The notes beneath the pieces are model-generated. The model was given only the letters and a program-made list of their open reading frames with translations, was not told where the DNA came from and searched no databases. 41,038 bases of DNA from NCBI GenBank assembly GCA_013203625.1, contig JABMPX010000002.1, forward strand, positions 1-41,038, written 5' to 3'. Shown piece by piece: positions 7,512-14,619 of the stretch. Every line of letters starts with the position of its first letter. Position 1 is the stretch's first letter. Source of the DNA: Parcubacteria group bacterium (GTDB taxonomy: Bacteria; Patescibacteriota; Minisyncoccia; Portnoybacterales; UBA2143). The position numbers and the translations under genes were made by a program.

Positions 7512-8870
7512 TTAAGATAATTTATTTCTTAAATACTCAATTAATTCTTTGATTTTAACTCGTTCCTGCTTCATAGTATCACGATCGCGAACTGTTAAAT
7601 CATCGTTTTCTAAGCTGTCAAAATCTATAGTCAAGCACATTAATGTGCCAATTTCATCTTGTCTGCGATAGCGCTTGCCAATATTCCCATTATCATCAAA
7701 TTCACAGATAAATTCTGGCTTAAGCTGTTCATAAACTTCTTTGGCTTTTTTAACTAATTCCGGTTTATTCCTAAGCAAAGGGAAAACCGCTATTTGAATC
7801 GGAGCAATTTCTTTAGGAAATTTTAGGACAATTCTTTTTTCTCCTTTAATTTCTTCTTCGTTATAAGCTGATAAAAGCGCTACTAATAATGCTCTATCAA
7901 CGCCAAATGTAGGCTCTAAAACATGTGGTGTAAATTTTTTATTATTCTCTGCGTCAAAATATTCTAATTTCTCATTAGAGTATTTTGAATGTTGCGACAA
8001 ATCAAAATCTCCGCGATGAGCCAAGCCAAATAATTCTTCAAAGCCAAAAGGATACTTATATTCAATGTCTACTGTTTTCTTAGAATAATGGGAAAGCTTT
8101 TCTTTTGGATGTTCACGCTTACGTAAATTTTCTTTTTTAGCGCCAATTTCCATAATAAACTCTTCCTGAAGATTAAGCCACTCATCAAATAATGATTCCC
8201 ATTTTGCTTCTGGATTAATAAAATACTCTATTTCCATTTGTTCAAATTCACGCGTTCTGAAAATAAAATTTCCGGCTATAATCTCATTACGAAACGCCTT
8301 GCCAATTTGAGCAATGCCAAAAGGTATTTTAACGCGCATAGAATCAATAATATTTTTAAAATTGATAAAAATTGCACCAGCTGTTTCCGGTCTTAAATAC
8401 ACCTTATCTTCAATCCCATTCATTTCTGTCTGAAACATCATATTAAAATTCTTTGCTTCAGTCCAATCAGAAGCGCCGCAATCAGGGCATCTAACTTTTT
8501 TTTCTCTAAGTATTTTGGTCATCTCTTCAAGCTCTCCTTCCATGTCTTCCCCGGCAATCTTTTTTACTAAATGGTCTGCCCTAAATCTTTTCTTACATTC
8601 TTTACAATCAACCATGGCATCATTAAATCCAGTTAAATGACCAGATGCTTCCCATAGCTTAGGATGAAGAAGAATAGAGCCGTCAATCCCAATAATGTCT
8701 TGCCTTTGATGAACAAATTTTTCCCACCAAAGCTTTTTAATATTATTTTTTAATTCTACGCCATAAGGGCCATAATCATAAGCATTGGCAAAACCGCCAT
8801 AAATTTCCGAGCAAGGAAAAATAAATCCTCGTCTTTTGCAAAGTGATACAATTTTTTCCATTGTAACCAT
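7512..8870 (-). CDS. glyS: Glycyl-tRNA synthetase, single-chain dimeric type
   Basis: A 452-aa class II synthetase that charges tRNA-Gly. It is the eukaryote/Thermus-like homodimeric form, not the bacterial alpha2-beta2 form. Visible features are the N-terminal FPCSEIYGGFANAYDYGPYG, a Cys knuckle (CKEC near 89-92 and CPDC near 145), motif 2 (FRNEI ... FRTREFEQMEIEYF) and motif 3 (LEPTFGVDRALLVALLSAY). The C-terminal anticodon-binding domain has APIQIAVFPLL and GKRYRRQDEIGT. The first ATG (8870) is followed three codons later by another (8861); the start is uncertain between them. No clear ribosome-binding site is visible. Confidence 0.96.
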   Translation of the reverse strand: MVTMEKIVSLCKRRGFIFPCSEIYGGFANAYDYGPYGVELKNNIKKLWWEKFVHQRQDIIGIDGSILLHPKLWEASGHLTGFNDAMVDCKECKKRFRADHLVKKIAGEDMEGELEEMTKILREKKVRCPDCGASDWTEAKNFNMMFQTEMNGIEDKVYLRPETAGAIFINFKNIIDSMRVKIPFGIAQIGKAFRNEIIAGNFIFRTREFEQMEIEYFINPEAKWESLFDEWLNLQEEFIMEIGAKKENLRKREHPKEKLSHYSKKTVDIEYKYPFGFEELFGLAHRGDFDLSQHSKYSNEKLEYFDAENNKKFTPHVLEPTFGVDRALLVALLSAYNEEEIKGEKRIVLKFPKEIAPIQIAVFPLLRNKPELVKKAKEVYEQLKPEFICEFDDNGNIGKRYRRQDEIGTLMCLTIDFDSLENDDLTVRDRDTMKQERVKIKELIEYLRNKLS

Positions 8871-8889
8871 AATTTTAAAATTTATATTT

Positions 8890-10755
8890 TTATTCTATAA
8901 CCTTTCCGTCCTGACGAATGCTTAAATCATCAGGCAGATCAGTATCAATAATTTTATCTGCATTGCTTAATTCCGAACTAACAAAATTATCATAACCAGT
9001 TATTTTAGACTGCCCAATCAATTCCATTGTGCTATCAAGATGAGCTAAGCTGGGAGTTATAGCCACTTGAAAAGCTATTTGCTTAACTGGCAAAAGAACG
9101 CCAGTAGCAGCTGGCAAATCGCCAATCTGCCAAAGCAATTGGCCAGTCTGTAAATTGTATTCTAATTCTATATCAGCTGGGCTAATCTTATTCTTCCATT
9201 GAACATGTGGAGGCAAAAAAGCTTCTACTTTTACATTACTCAAATCATTAGCTGTATTAATTAATCTCCATTTAATTGTATAAGTAGTTGTTTGTCCAAT
9301 TTTCGGCGGAATTGGCCCACTATTAGGAATCAAATCGTCATTATAATATCCCTGCGCTTGAACAATTAAATCACTAGCTACCTTGGTTATTGATTTGCTC
9401 TGGCCAGTAACTTGAATATCCTTTAAGGCATCGGAAGTTTCCGAAGAATCTATTTGAACTGTATTAGTGATAATAAAATTCTTGTCATTATAGTTTTTTA
9501 TAGGCAAAGGATCTTTAACTTCAATTGAAAAATTAACAGAACCTTCTTGATAATGATCCAAAAAAGCTAAATCCGGTGAATTGCCAGCATTCCATGTGAT
9601 TGTTTGACTTACTCCATCAAAAGAGCCATTATTAAGCGTTAAACTAGTCAAATCCAGAGCTTCTCCTTCTATTTTAGCTGTAATTATTACATTTTTAATA
9701 CCAATATCAGTAGTATTCTGATAATCAATTTGGTATCCTAATGTTTCGCCAGTCTTAGCGACATAATCGCTTAATCTATTAATAGTCTGGCTGACAAATA
9801 AAGGGGAAACAGAAATTTTAAAAGCGCTAACTGTTTCAGCATAAAGTGTAAATTCGTCATCCTCAAAAGTTCCTATTTGCGCATTAAATGATTTTAGTTC
9901 TCCTTGTTCTCCTTGAATAATTCCTTTAACAAGAATTTCTCCTTGTTCGTTGGCTATTAATTCCCCGATAGGCCAAATTCTATCTTCTTTTAATGATTCA
10001 GGGTCAGATGATTGCAAAGTAAATCCGTCAGGATATTCAACTTGGACTTGTAAATTATCAAAAGAAGTTTCTGACTTATTTGAGTATTTTATAGAAAAAT
10101 CAAAGGATTGGCCGCTAACTAATTTTTCTGGCAAATCAAGATTAATAGCTAAAGGAACAGAAATTATCTTTGTAGAAAATTCAGCTTGGTTTATAAAGCG
10201 AGAACTAATTTTACCTGGTTGATAATTTAATTCAGCTGATACTTTTTTATCTTCATCTTTTAATCCAATGACTTTTACTGGTAGTTTGATTTCATTTTCC
10301 TGTTTTGGCTCTAAATCTGGCAAATCGTATGTCTCAATTAAATTTTCTGTATTTGAAGGAATTGATTTCTCTGGATAACGAAAAATTAATTTAATGTCTC
10401 TTAAAGATAATCGCGTATTATTTTTGTATTTCACAATATAAATTACTTCATCTCCGCTAACCATTTTCTCCGGCCCTTGAATTTCTAAATCAACATTATC
10501 CTTGTCAAAAGAGGTCATGCCATGCCAAACCATAAAACCTGATACAACTAAAAAGGCAATTCCTAAATAAATCGCGCCAAGACGCAAGTATTTTTTCTGC
10601 TTAGCTGACAGTTTTCTTTCTTTTATTTCTTTCCATTCTCCTGATGAAGCTTTTTCTCTTTCTTGTCCAGGCCGAAACATTTCCGGTGTTTCAAGCCGTT
10701 CTTCAAATTCAGATTCTGGTTTATAAAGTTTTCTTCTTAATTTTTTTAGTTCCAT
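8890..10755 (-). CDS. Single-pass cell-surface protein with repeated DUF11/Ig-like domains
   Basis: A 621-aa protein. About 55 charged cytoplasmic residues come first, then one membrane segment at about 58-77 (LGAIYLGIAFLVVSGFMVW), then a long extracellular part. The outer part is built from beta-rich units of roughly 110-130 residues that share patterns such as SGDEVIYIVKYKNNT, SGQSFDFSIKYSNKS, TGETLGYQIDYQNTT and IGQTTTYTIKWRLIN. These resemble the DUF11-type conserved repeat of prokaryotic surface proteins. No LPXTG motif or other sorting signal is seen. It probably acts in the envelope or in adhesion; no ligand can be inferred. It sits 12 bp after recO and 19 bp before glyS in one transcription unit. 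Confidence 0.8.
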   Translation of the reverse strand: MELKKLRRKLYKPESEFEERLETPEMFRPGQEREKASSGEWKEIKERKLSAKQKKYLRLGAIYLGIAFLVVSGFMVWHGMTSFDKDNVDLEIQGPEKMVSGDEVIYIVKYKNNTRLSLRDIKLIFRYPEKSIPSNTENLIETYDLPDLEPKQENEIKLPVKVIGLKDEDKKVSAELNYQPGKISSRFINQAEFSTKIISVPLAINLDLPEKLVSGQSFDFSIKYSNKSETSFDNLQVQVEYPDGFTLQSSDPESLKEDRIWPIGELIANEQGEILVKGIIQGEQGELKSFNAQIGTFEDDEFTLYAETVSAFKISVSPLFVSQTINRLSDYVAKTGETLGYQIDYQNTTDIGIKNVIITAKIEGEALDLTSLTLNNGSFDGVSQTITWNAGNSPDLAFLDHYQEGSVNFSIEVKDPLPIKNYNDKNFIITNTVQIDSSETSDALKDIQVTGQSKSITKVASDLIVQAQGYYNDDLIPNSGPIPPKIGQTTTYTIKWRLINTANDLSNVKVEAFLPPHVQWKNKISPADIELEYNLQTGQLLWQIGDLPAATGVLLPVKQIAFQVAITPSLAHLDSTMELIGQSKITGYDNFVSSELSNADKIIDTDLPDDLSIRQDGKVIE

Positions 10756-10767
10756 TGATTGTTTCTT

Positions 10768-11304
10768 TTATTTTAACAAATAAAACGCCTCTTGTAAAAA
10801 AGATCTTGAATTTAATTTTTCATTTAAAAGCGCTTCAACAAAATCAAGAAAATTCTTTTGTTTGCCATAACCCAAAAATTCTAATAATCTATTCTCAAAA
10901 TCACTGATAATAACTTTGACATCCTGATTTGGCTGATTGAGTTCCTGGAAACTAGATAAAAACATTTGCCAAATATTTTCATCTTTTTCTGGACCAATAA
11001 TTAATTTATCAATCAATTCAGATAGATAATAGGCAGATGATAAAGAAATTAAATTTTGATGAAGAAAAGAAAATTTTTCCATTGTTTCTGCTCCTGTAAC
11101 AATATCAAATCCCCTGGCCGGAGCAATCATTAAATGCGTATATAAAAAAAGCTCGAGATGACCTTTAAGTTTAGCTTGGTTTTTTCTAATTGATTTGCCT
11201 CTAAGCAAGATTTTGCCGAAATCTTTGGTATAAACAGTTAAAAGCCGGTCAAATTCGCCTATATTCGTTCTTTTAATGATAATGCCTTGGGTTTTATAAA
11301 GCAT
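10768..11304 (-). CDS. recO: DNA repair protein RecO, C-terminally short
   Basis: Recombination mediator that loads RecA at gaps with RecR. The N-terminal OB-fold is clear: TQGIIIKRTNIGEFDRLLTV, YTKDFGKILLRGKSIRK, LKGHLELFLYTHLMIAPARG, then a helical region (SSAYYLSELIDKLI). At 178 aa it is well below the usual 240 and shows none of the Cys residues that bind zinc in many RecO proteins. I chose the ATG at 11304, which gives MLYKTQGIII; an in-frame start at 11322 would add MIHLIH and run into the palindromic repeat at 11321-11380. First gene of the unit ending at the permease, with no clear promoter of its own. Confidence 0.85.
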   Translation of the reverse strand: MLYKTQGIIIKRTNIGEFDRLLTVYTKDFGKILLRGKSIRKNQAKLKGHLELFLYTHLMIAPARGFDIVTGAETMEKFSFLHQNLISLSSAYYLSELIDKLIIGPEKDENIWQMFLSSFQELNQPNQDVKVIISDFENRLLEFLGYGKQKNFLDFVEALLNEKLNSRSFLQEAFYLLK

Positions 11305-11320
11305 ATGAATCAAGTGAATC

Positions 11321-11380
11321 AAGGACAGTCCTTAAAATGACATCCTTGTGCATAAGGATGTAATTTTAAGGACTGTCCTT
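11321..11380. repeat. 60-bp palindromic repeat, copy 1
   Basis: The outer 18-bp arms AAGGACAGTCCTTAAAAT / ATTTTAAGGACTGTCCTT are perfectly complementary. There is one mismatch, then an inner 8-bp stem ACATCCTT / AAGGATGT and a 6-nt loop. Each outer 13-mer (AAGGAC-A-GTCCTT) is itself a palindrome. This copy is the exact reverse complement of the copy at 13110-13169. It lies 6 nt after the zinc-ribbon gene and 16 nt before recO. Confidence 0.97.
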
Positions 11381-11386
11381 GCAATA

Positions 11387-13099
11387 TCATCCTATTTCTT
11401 TATTGTAGCATGCTTCGCAATAAATAATCTCTTTTCTGTCTGGGGCGTATGTTGTTTGGAAGGTAGTATTGCATCCTTTGTTCATACATTGCCTTTCCCA
11501 TAGTTTCATTGGATTTCTTTGTTTAATCCGTTCTCTATGTCTGCAATCAGGGCAGAGTCGTGGCAAAGAAAAGTTCATCTTTTTATAGAATTTTAGTTCT
11601 GTTGGAATTAGACGGAATACTCCTGAGCCAGCGCAGTCATCAGAAGAACATTGTATTACTTCTTTTAATATAGAGTTATCTACATCTTTTATGCTGTCTG
11701 GAAGGTTTTTTGCTTTAATTGTTGGTTTATATTCGCTTTTAGGTTTGTCATGCCATGTATATCCTTGGTCTATTGCTTGTTGTTTGGTTAAGGGGAAGTA
11801 TTCATTGGCTATTGTTTCATTGTAGGCAAAAGGACTTAATTCAACAGGGAAGAATTCTCCATACTTGTATACTCTGCCATTTTTATCAACATAGGGCATC
11901 TTGTTCATGTGTTCTTTGATTTTAGGAACTAATTCTTCATATTGTTCTTTTGTGTATTGCTTGTTTAGGATGCAGTATTGCTTGTGACGGAGGCCTACGC
12001 ATGCGAAGAGGTTGGAGGAGGAGTGACAGGAAAGACAGTATTCCATATCTCGACAATTTGGCCAACAGTTAAAACAGAAACTTAATTGATTAAGGCCATT
12101 CCCCAAAAGAACGCCTTCATAGATTAGACTAGCTTTTTCTCCCCAACAATAATAATCGTAGCAATCTTGAGTTATGTCCCATATGAGATGGCAATACCTT
12201 AAATTTTCTCCTTTTTTAACTAAATATGAATCTTTAACATTTTTAGAATTATCAATATACTCACCAAACACGTTAACATTCTTACGGCCATGCATGTATT
12301 TAACCGGGAATTTTAAATGAAGTTGTTTGGTTTTATTGTTCAATTCTTGAATGCTTTTATAGGAACCTGTGTTAAACTCTTCAAGTTTTTTGAAATATTC
12401 TTCTTTAGCATACGACTTGTTAAAAATATGATACTTTTTGTGTCTCAAATTTGCACAGCCAAAACAATTAGAACAATTAATGCAATCTTTACAAAAATAA
12501 ATCTCTTGACAGTCCGTACAATGGGAAGAAAAAAATGTTTTATAGCAATTGTTTAGCATAAATCCCTCATAACAAAGCTCTGATCTCCTAAGGTGATGAT
12601 TATCATAACAATTATTGGAACGATCAATGCCATTACCATAAGCACAGTTCTCGGAATGGCCGGCAAAAAACAAAAGATAGCAGTTTTTTAAAAAGGAGGC
12701 TTGCATAGAATAATCACTATTAACTAATCCACTTGACATACGACTAGCCCAAGGCACCTCTCTGCTCAATTTTTTAATCTGTTTTAGGAACGACTTGTTA
12801 AAATCATAATCATGACCATATTTTAAAGGATCCCATTTATCTGACCACCAAATTTCCTGATCATAGATTTTAATCGGCGCTTCTGGAGAAAAAACAGAAA
12901 AGGTTTTCTTCTTGGAAAAATCGCATTTCCTCTTATACAAATTTGTCTCATTCTGAAAAGCAAACCTCCTCTGCATCCTACAATCTGGACAAAAGGTTGG
13001 TTCTGGCACGTCTATCTTCTTGTAAAATTCAAAGTCCTCCGGTTCTATAGTGAACTTGGCTTTGCAGTTTTGGCATATTTTTGTTTTAGATTGAGTCAT
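11387..13099 (-). CDS. Cys-rich multi-zinc-ribbon protein of unknown function
   Basis: About 570 aa and very rich in Cys. The N-terminal ribbon has C9-x2-C12 and CPDC (37-40). A long middle region has many CxxC pairs (e.g. CTDC, CKDC, CSNC). The C-terminus has two further ribbons (CSSDDC ... CPDC and CMNKGC ... CEAC). FYKK...P..CPDCR...R occurs near both ends, and LRHKKYHIFNKSY recurs as LRHKQYCILNKQY about 155 residues later, so the protein is internally duplicated. I recall similar Cys-rich proteins in CPR genomes but know no proven function; metal or nucleic-acid binding is only inferred. The frame also opens at a TTG (13111) that AAGGA in the flanking repeat could serve. It lies between two exact inverted 60-bp repeats. 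Confidence 0.85.
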   Translation of the reverse strand: MTQSKTKICQNCKAKFTIEPEDFEFYKKIDVPEPTFCPDCRMQRRFAFQNETNLYKRKCDFSKKKTFSVFSPEAPIKIYDQEIWWSDKWDPLKYGHDYDFNKSFLKQIKKLSREVPWASRMSSGLVNSDYSMQASFLKNCYLLFFAGHSENCAYGNGIDRSNNCYDNHHLRRSELCYEGFMLNNCYKTFFSSHCTDCQEIYFCKDCINCSNCFGCANLRHKKYHIFNKSYAKEEYFKKLEEFNTGSYKSIQELNNKTKQLHLKFPVKYMHGRKNVNVFGEYIDNSKNVKDSYLVKKGENLRYCHLIWDITQDCYDYYCWGEKASLIYEGVLLGNGLNQLSFCFNCWPNCRDMEYCLSCHSSSNLFACVGLRHKQYCILNKQYTKEQYEELVPKIKEHMNKMPYVDKNGRVYKYGEFFPVELSPFAYNETIANEYFPLTKQQAIDQGYTWHDKPKSEYKPTIKAKNLPDSIKDVDNSILKEVIQCSSDDCAGSGVFRLIPTELKFYKKMNFSLPRLCPDCRHRERIKQRNPMKLWERQCMNKGCNTTFQTTYAPDRKEIIYCEACYNKEIG

Positions 13100-13109
13100 G
13101 ATTTGAGTC

Positions 13110-13169
13110 AAGGACAGTCCTTAAAATTACATCCTTATGCACAAGGATGTCATTTTAAGGACTGTCCTT
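13110..13169. repeat. 60-bp palindromic repeat, copy 2
   Basis: Exact reverse complement of copy 1 (11321-11380), base for base over 60 bp. It covers the 5' untranslated region of the zinc-ribbon gene, beginning a few nt from the predicted transcription start. Confidence 0.97.
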
Positions 13170-13179
13170 GTGCATATCC

Positions 13180-13209
13180 AGTATACCTTATAAATCGCTT
13201 TGTTTTCAA
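13180..13209 (-). promoter_or_regulatory. Promoter of the zinc-ribbon gene
   Basis: On the minus strand: TTGAAA (13209-13204), 18-nt spacer, TATACT (13185-13180). The start would be near 13173, so the 60-nt hairpin of copy 2 would be the very 5' end of the mRNA. Confidence 0.55.
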
Positions 13210-13233
13210 GAATAAAAACAATGATTGTCTATC

Positions 13234-13262
13234 TTGACTAAATTTCAATAAAGAAGTAATAT
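13234..13262 (+). promoter_or_regulatory. Promoter of the 380-aa gene
   Basis: TTGACT (13234-13239), 17-nt spacer, TAATAT (13257-13262). The predicted leader is about 107 nt. It is back to back with the zinc-ribbon promoter, 24 bp apart. Confidence 0.5.
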
Positions 13263-13320
13263 CCCAGATATAGTTCATTTACATTTGGTTTGGCAGAAAT
13301 TTAAGGATTTCTTCCAAGGT

Positions 13321-13340
13321 TCTTTCCTTAAGAGGAAAGA
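13321..13340 (+). promoter_or_regulatory. Leader hairpin upstream of the 380-aa gene
   Basis: Perfect 8-bp stem TCTTTCCT / AGGAAAGA with loop TAAG, 23 nt before the Shine-Dalgarno GGGAGGT (13364-13370). No T-run follows, so it is not a terminator. It may influence stability or ribosome access. Confidence 0.4.
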
Positions 13341-13375
13341 GAAACAAAAACAGCTAAGGCTATGGGAGGTGTATT

Positions 13376-14518
13376 ATGAAAAGGAAAGAAAAAGAAACAT
13401 TTCTGGAAAGTCGTCCTCAACACGATAACTTTGAATATCTGTTGGCTAACCAGTTTCTCACTGAAGCATCAGATGAAGGGAAAATCAAAAAACTCAAAAA
13501 AGTTTTTGGGTTGGCCGTTGAATATCGCAATGATGAGGCAGCTTTAAAATTATTAACCCTTATAGATAAGGCGATTTACGAAAAGGAGAGAAGAATTGCT
13601 GAAGGACCTGGTGGCGACGGCCATCTTGGTAGAGCGTATGGACGGGCAAAAAGACAGTTGTACGATTACCTGATGGAAATGTATTGGCAATTACCGGACA
13701 TGAAACCCGACCGTCACGATTGTCGTGACATAATGTGTCCGACAATGCTCCAGACAAAATTCTGGATTCTGGAAGAGGTTATTCTCAATTGGCAACCTGA
13801 AGAACAAGGAGCCGTCAGAACATTTCAATTTCTGATTGCTGCTTATGAACCTCTGTCAAAAGACTGGCAAACTCCTGTAGAAAACGCCGAATTCAAAATA
13901 AAATCCAAAGGACGATGGGTTTCTCAGGAGGAAAGAGGTGAAATTTTAAAGCTAATCCGGAGACAGAACACCAGATTCAAATCAGGAGAGATTGAAAAAT
14001 GGATAAAACAACCTTGGATCCCTCATGAATTTGAAAAAATTTTAGCTATTGCCCGAACCCGCAATGGTGGACCAAAATTATGGCAAGATGACATTCGTAA
14101 CGCTGAACTACTTAAATTATTTTCTCCAGACGAACGAACTGAAGCAGCTATTAATCTTTTCCAACGAGAATGCAAAATCATTGCTGAAATTGACCAAAAA
14201 GTCCAGAAGCTTATTAACCAAATGACATCTGAAGATTATTCAGGAAGAGAAGAAATCGGTGGTTCTGAATACGTCCTTGGCAAGAGAGGAATAATCTACA
14301 ATACCATTTTCGAGATTATAATCCATATTAAACTAAGGCCTGATTGTCCAGAAGCTCTGGTTCGTGACAATTTTGGCCGAGCCAAACGACATATTAAAAA
14401 ATGGCTGAAAGAAAATCATTTTCGTAAAGTAACTCTTAACATGCGTATAGAGGGAACAGATTTTAAGTTAAATGGAGAATTTTATGGAGATCATCATCAT
14501 TTAGCTAAAAAAGGTTGA
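13376..14518 (+). CDS. Orphan 380-aa protein, unknown function
   Basis: I do not recognise a family. The predicted protein is soluble, charged and mostly helical, with no membrane segment or signal peptide. It begins MKRKEKETFLESRPQHDN and ends in a His cluster (DHHHLAKK). Acid/base-rich helices recur, such as EGKIKKLKKVFGLAVEYRND and FGRAKRHIKKWLKENHF. The ATG at 13376 is fixed by a consensus Shine-Dalgarno (GGGAGGT, 5 nt away), rare among the neighbours. It forms a complete single-gene unit with its own promoter, long leader and strong terminator. Codon choice includes more G/C-ending codons than dnaE next door, which may point to acquisition from elsewhere. Confidence 0.8.
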   Translation: MKRKEKETFLESRPQHDNFEYLLANQFLTEASDEGKIKKLKKVFGLAVEYRNDEAALKLLTLIDKAIYEKERRIAEGPGGDGHLGRAYGRAKRQLYDYLMEMYWQLPDMKPDRHDCRDIMCPTMLQTKFWILEEVILNWQPEEQGAVRTFQFLIAAYEPLSKDWQTPVENAEFKIKSKGRWVSQEERGEILKLIRRQNTRFKSGEIEKWIKQPWIPHEFEKILAIARTRNGGPKLWQDDIRNAELLKLFSPDERTEAAINLFQRECKIIAEIDQKVQKLINQMTSEDYSGREEIGGSEYVLGKRGIIYNTIFEIIIHIKLRPDCPEALVRDNFGRAKRHIKKWLKENHFRKVTLNMRIEGTDFKLNGEFYGDHHHLAKKG

Positions 14519-14526
14519 TATTAAAA

Positions 14527-14563
14527 CCCCGTTGGACTGAAACTAGTCTAACGGGGATTTTTT
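14527..14563 (+). terminator. Strong rho-independent terminator of the 380-aa gene
   Basis: 12-bp stem CCCCGTTGGACT / AGTCTAACGGGG (one G-T pair), 6-nt loop, then ATTTTTT. It starts 8 nt after the TGA stop. Confidence 0.95.
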
Positions 14564-14579
14564 ATTTCTTAAAACCAAT

Positions 14580-14608
14580 TTGCCAGAAGCATAAAAAAAA
14601 TATATACT
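14580..14608 (+). promoter_or_regulatory. dnaE-thrS promoter
   Basis: TTGCCA (14580-14585), 17-nt spacer, TATACT (14603-14608), then 11 nt to the dnaE ATG at 14620. The predicted leader is only about 5 nt. Confidence 0.6.
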
Positions 14609-14619
14609 GGAAACAACCT

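Noticed and set aside
11305-11322. A longer RecO start at 11322
   Set aside because: It would place the start codon at the edge of the palindromic repeat; the ATG at 11304 fits the family N-terminus.
13155-13175. A mini-frame MHKDSP-stop on the minus strand at the 5' end of the zinc-ribbon transcript
   Set aside because: The ATG is only 4 nt after the -10 box, probably upstream of the transcription start, and KDSP-stop is forced by the repeat sequence.
11300-13180. Target-site duplication around the repeat-framed zinc-ribbon gene
   Set aside because: GCATAT occurs on both sides (11301-11306 and 13172-13177) but not next to the repeats; no adjacent direct repeat was found.
14515-14619. A longer DnaE start at 14515
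   Set aside because: The extra 35 codons span the terminator of the 380-aa gene and the dnaE promoter and do not resemble any DnaE; ATG 14620 gives the standard PHP start.
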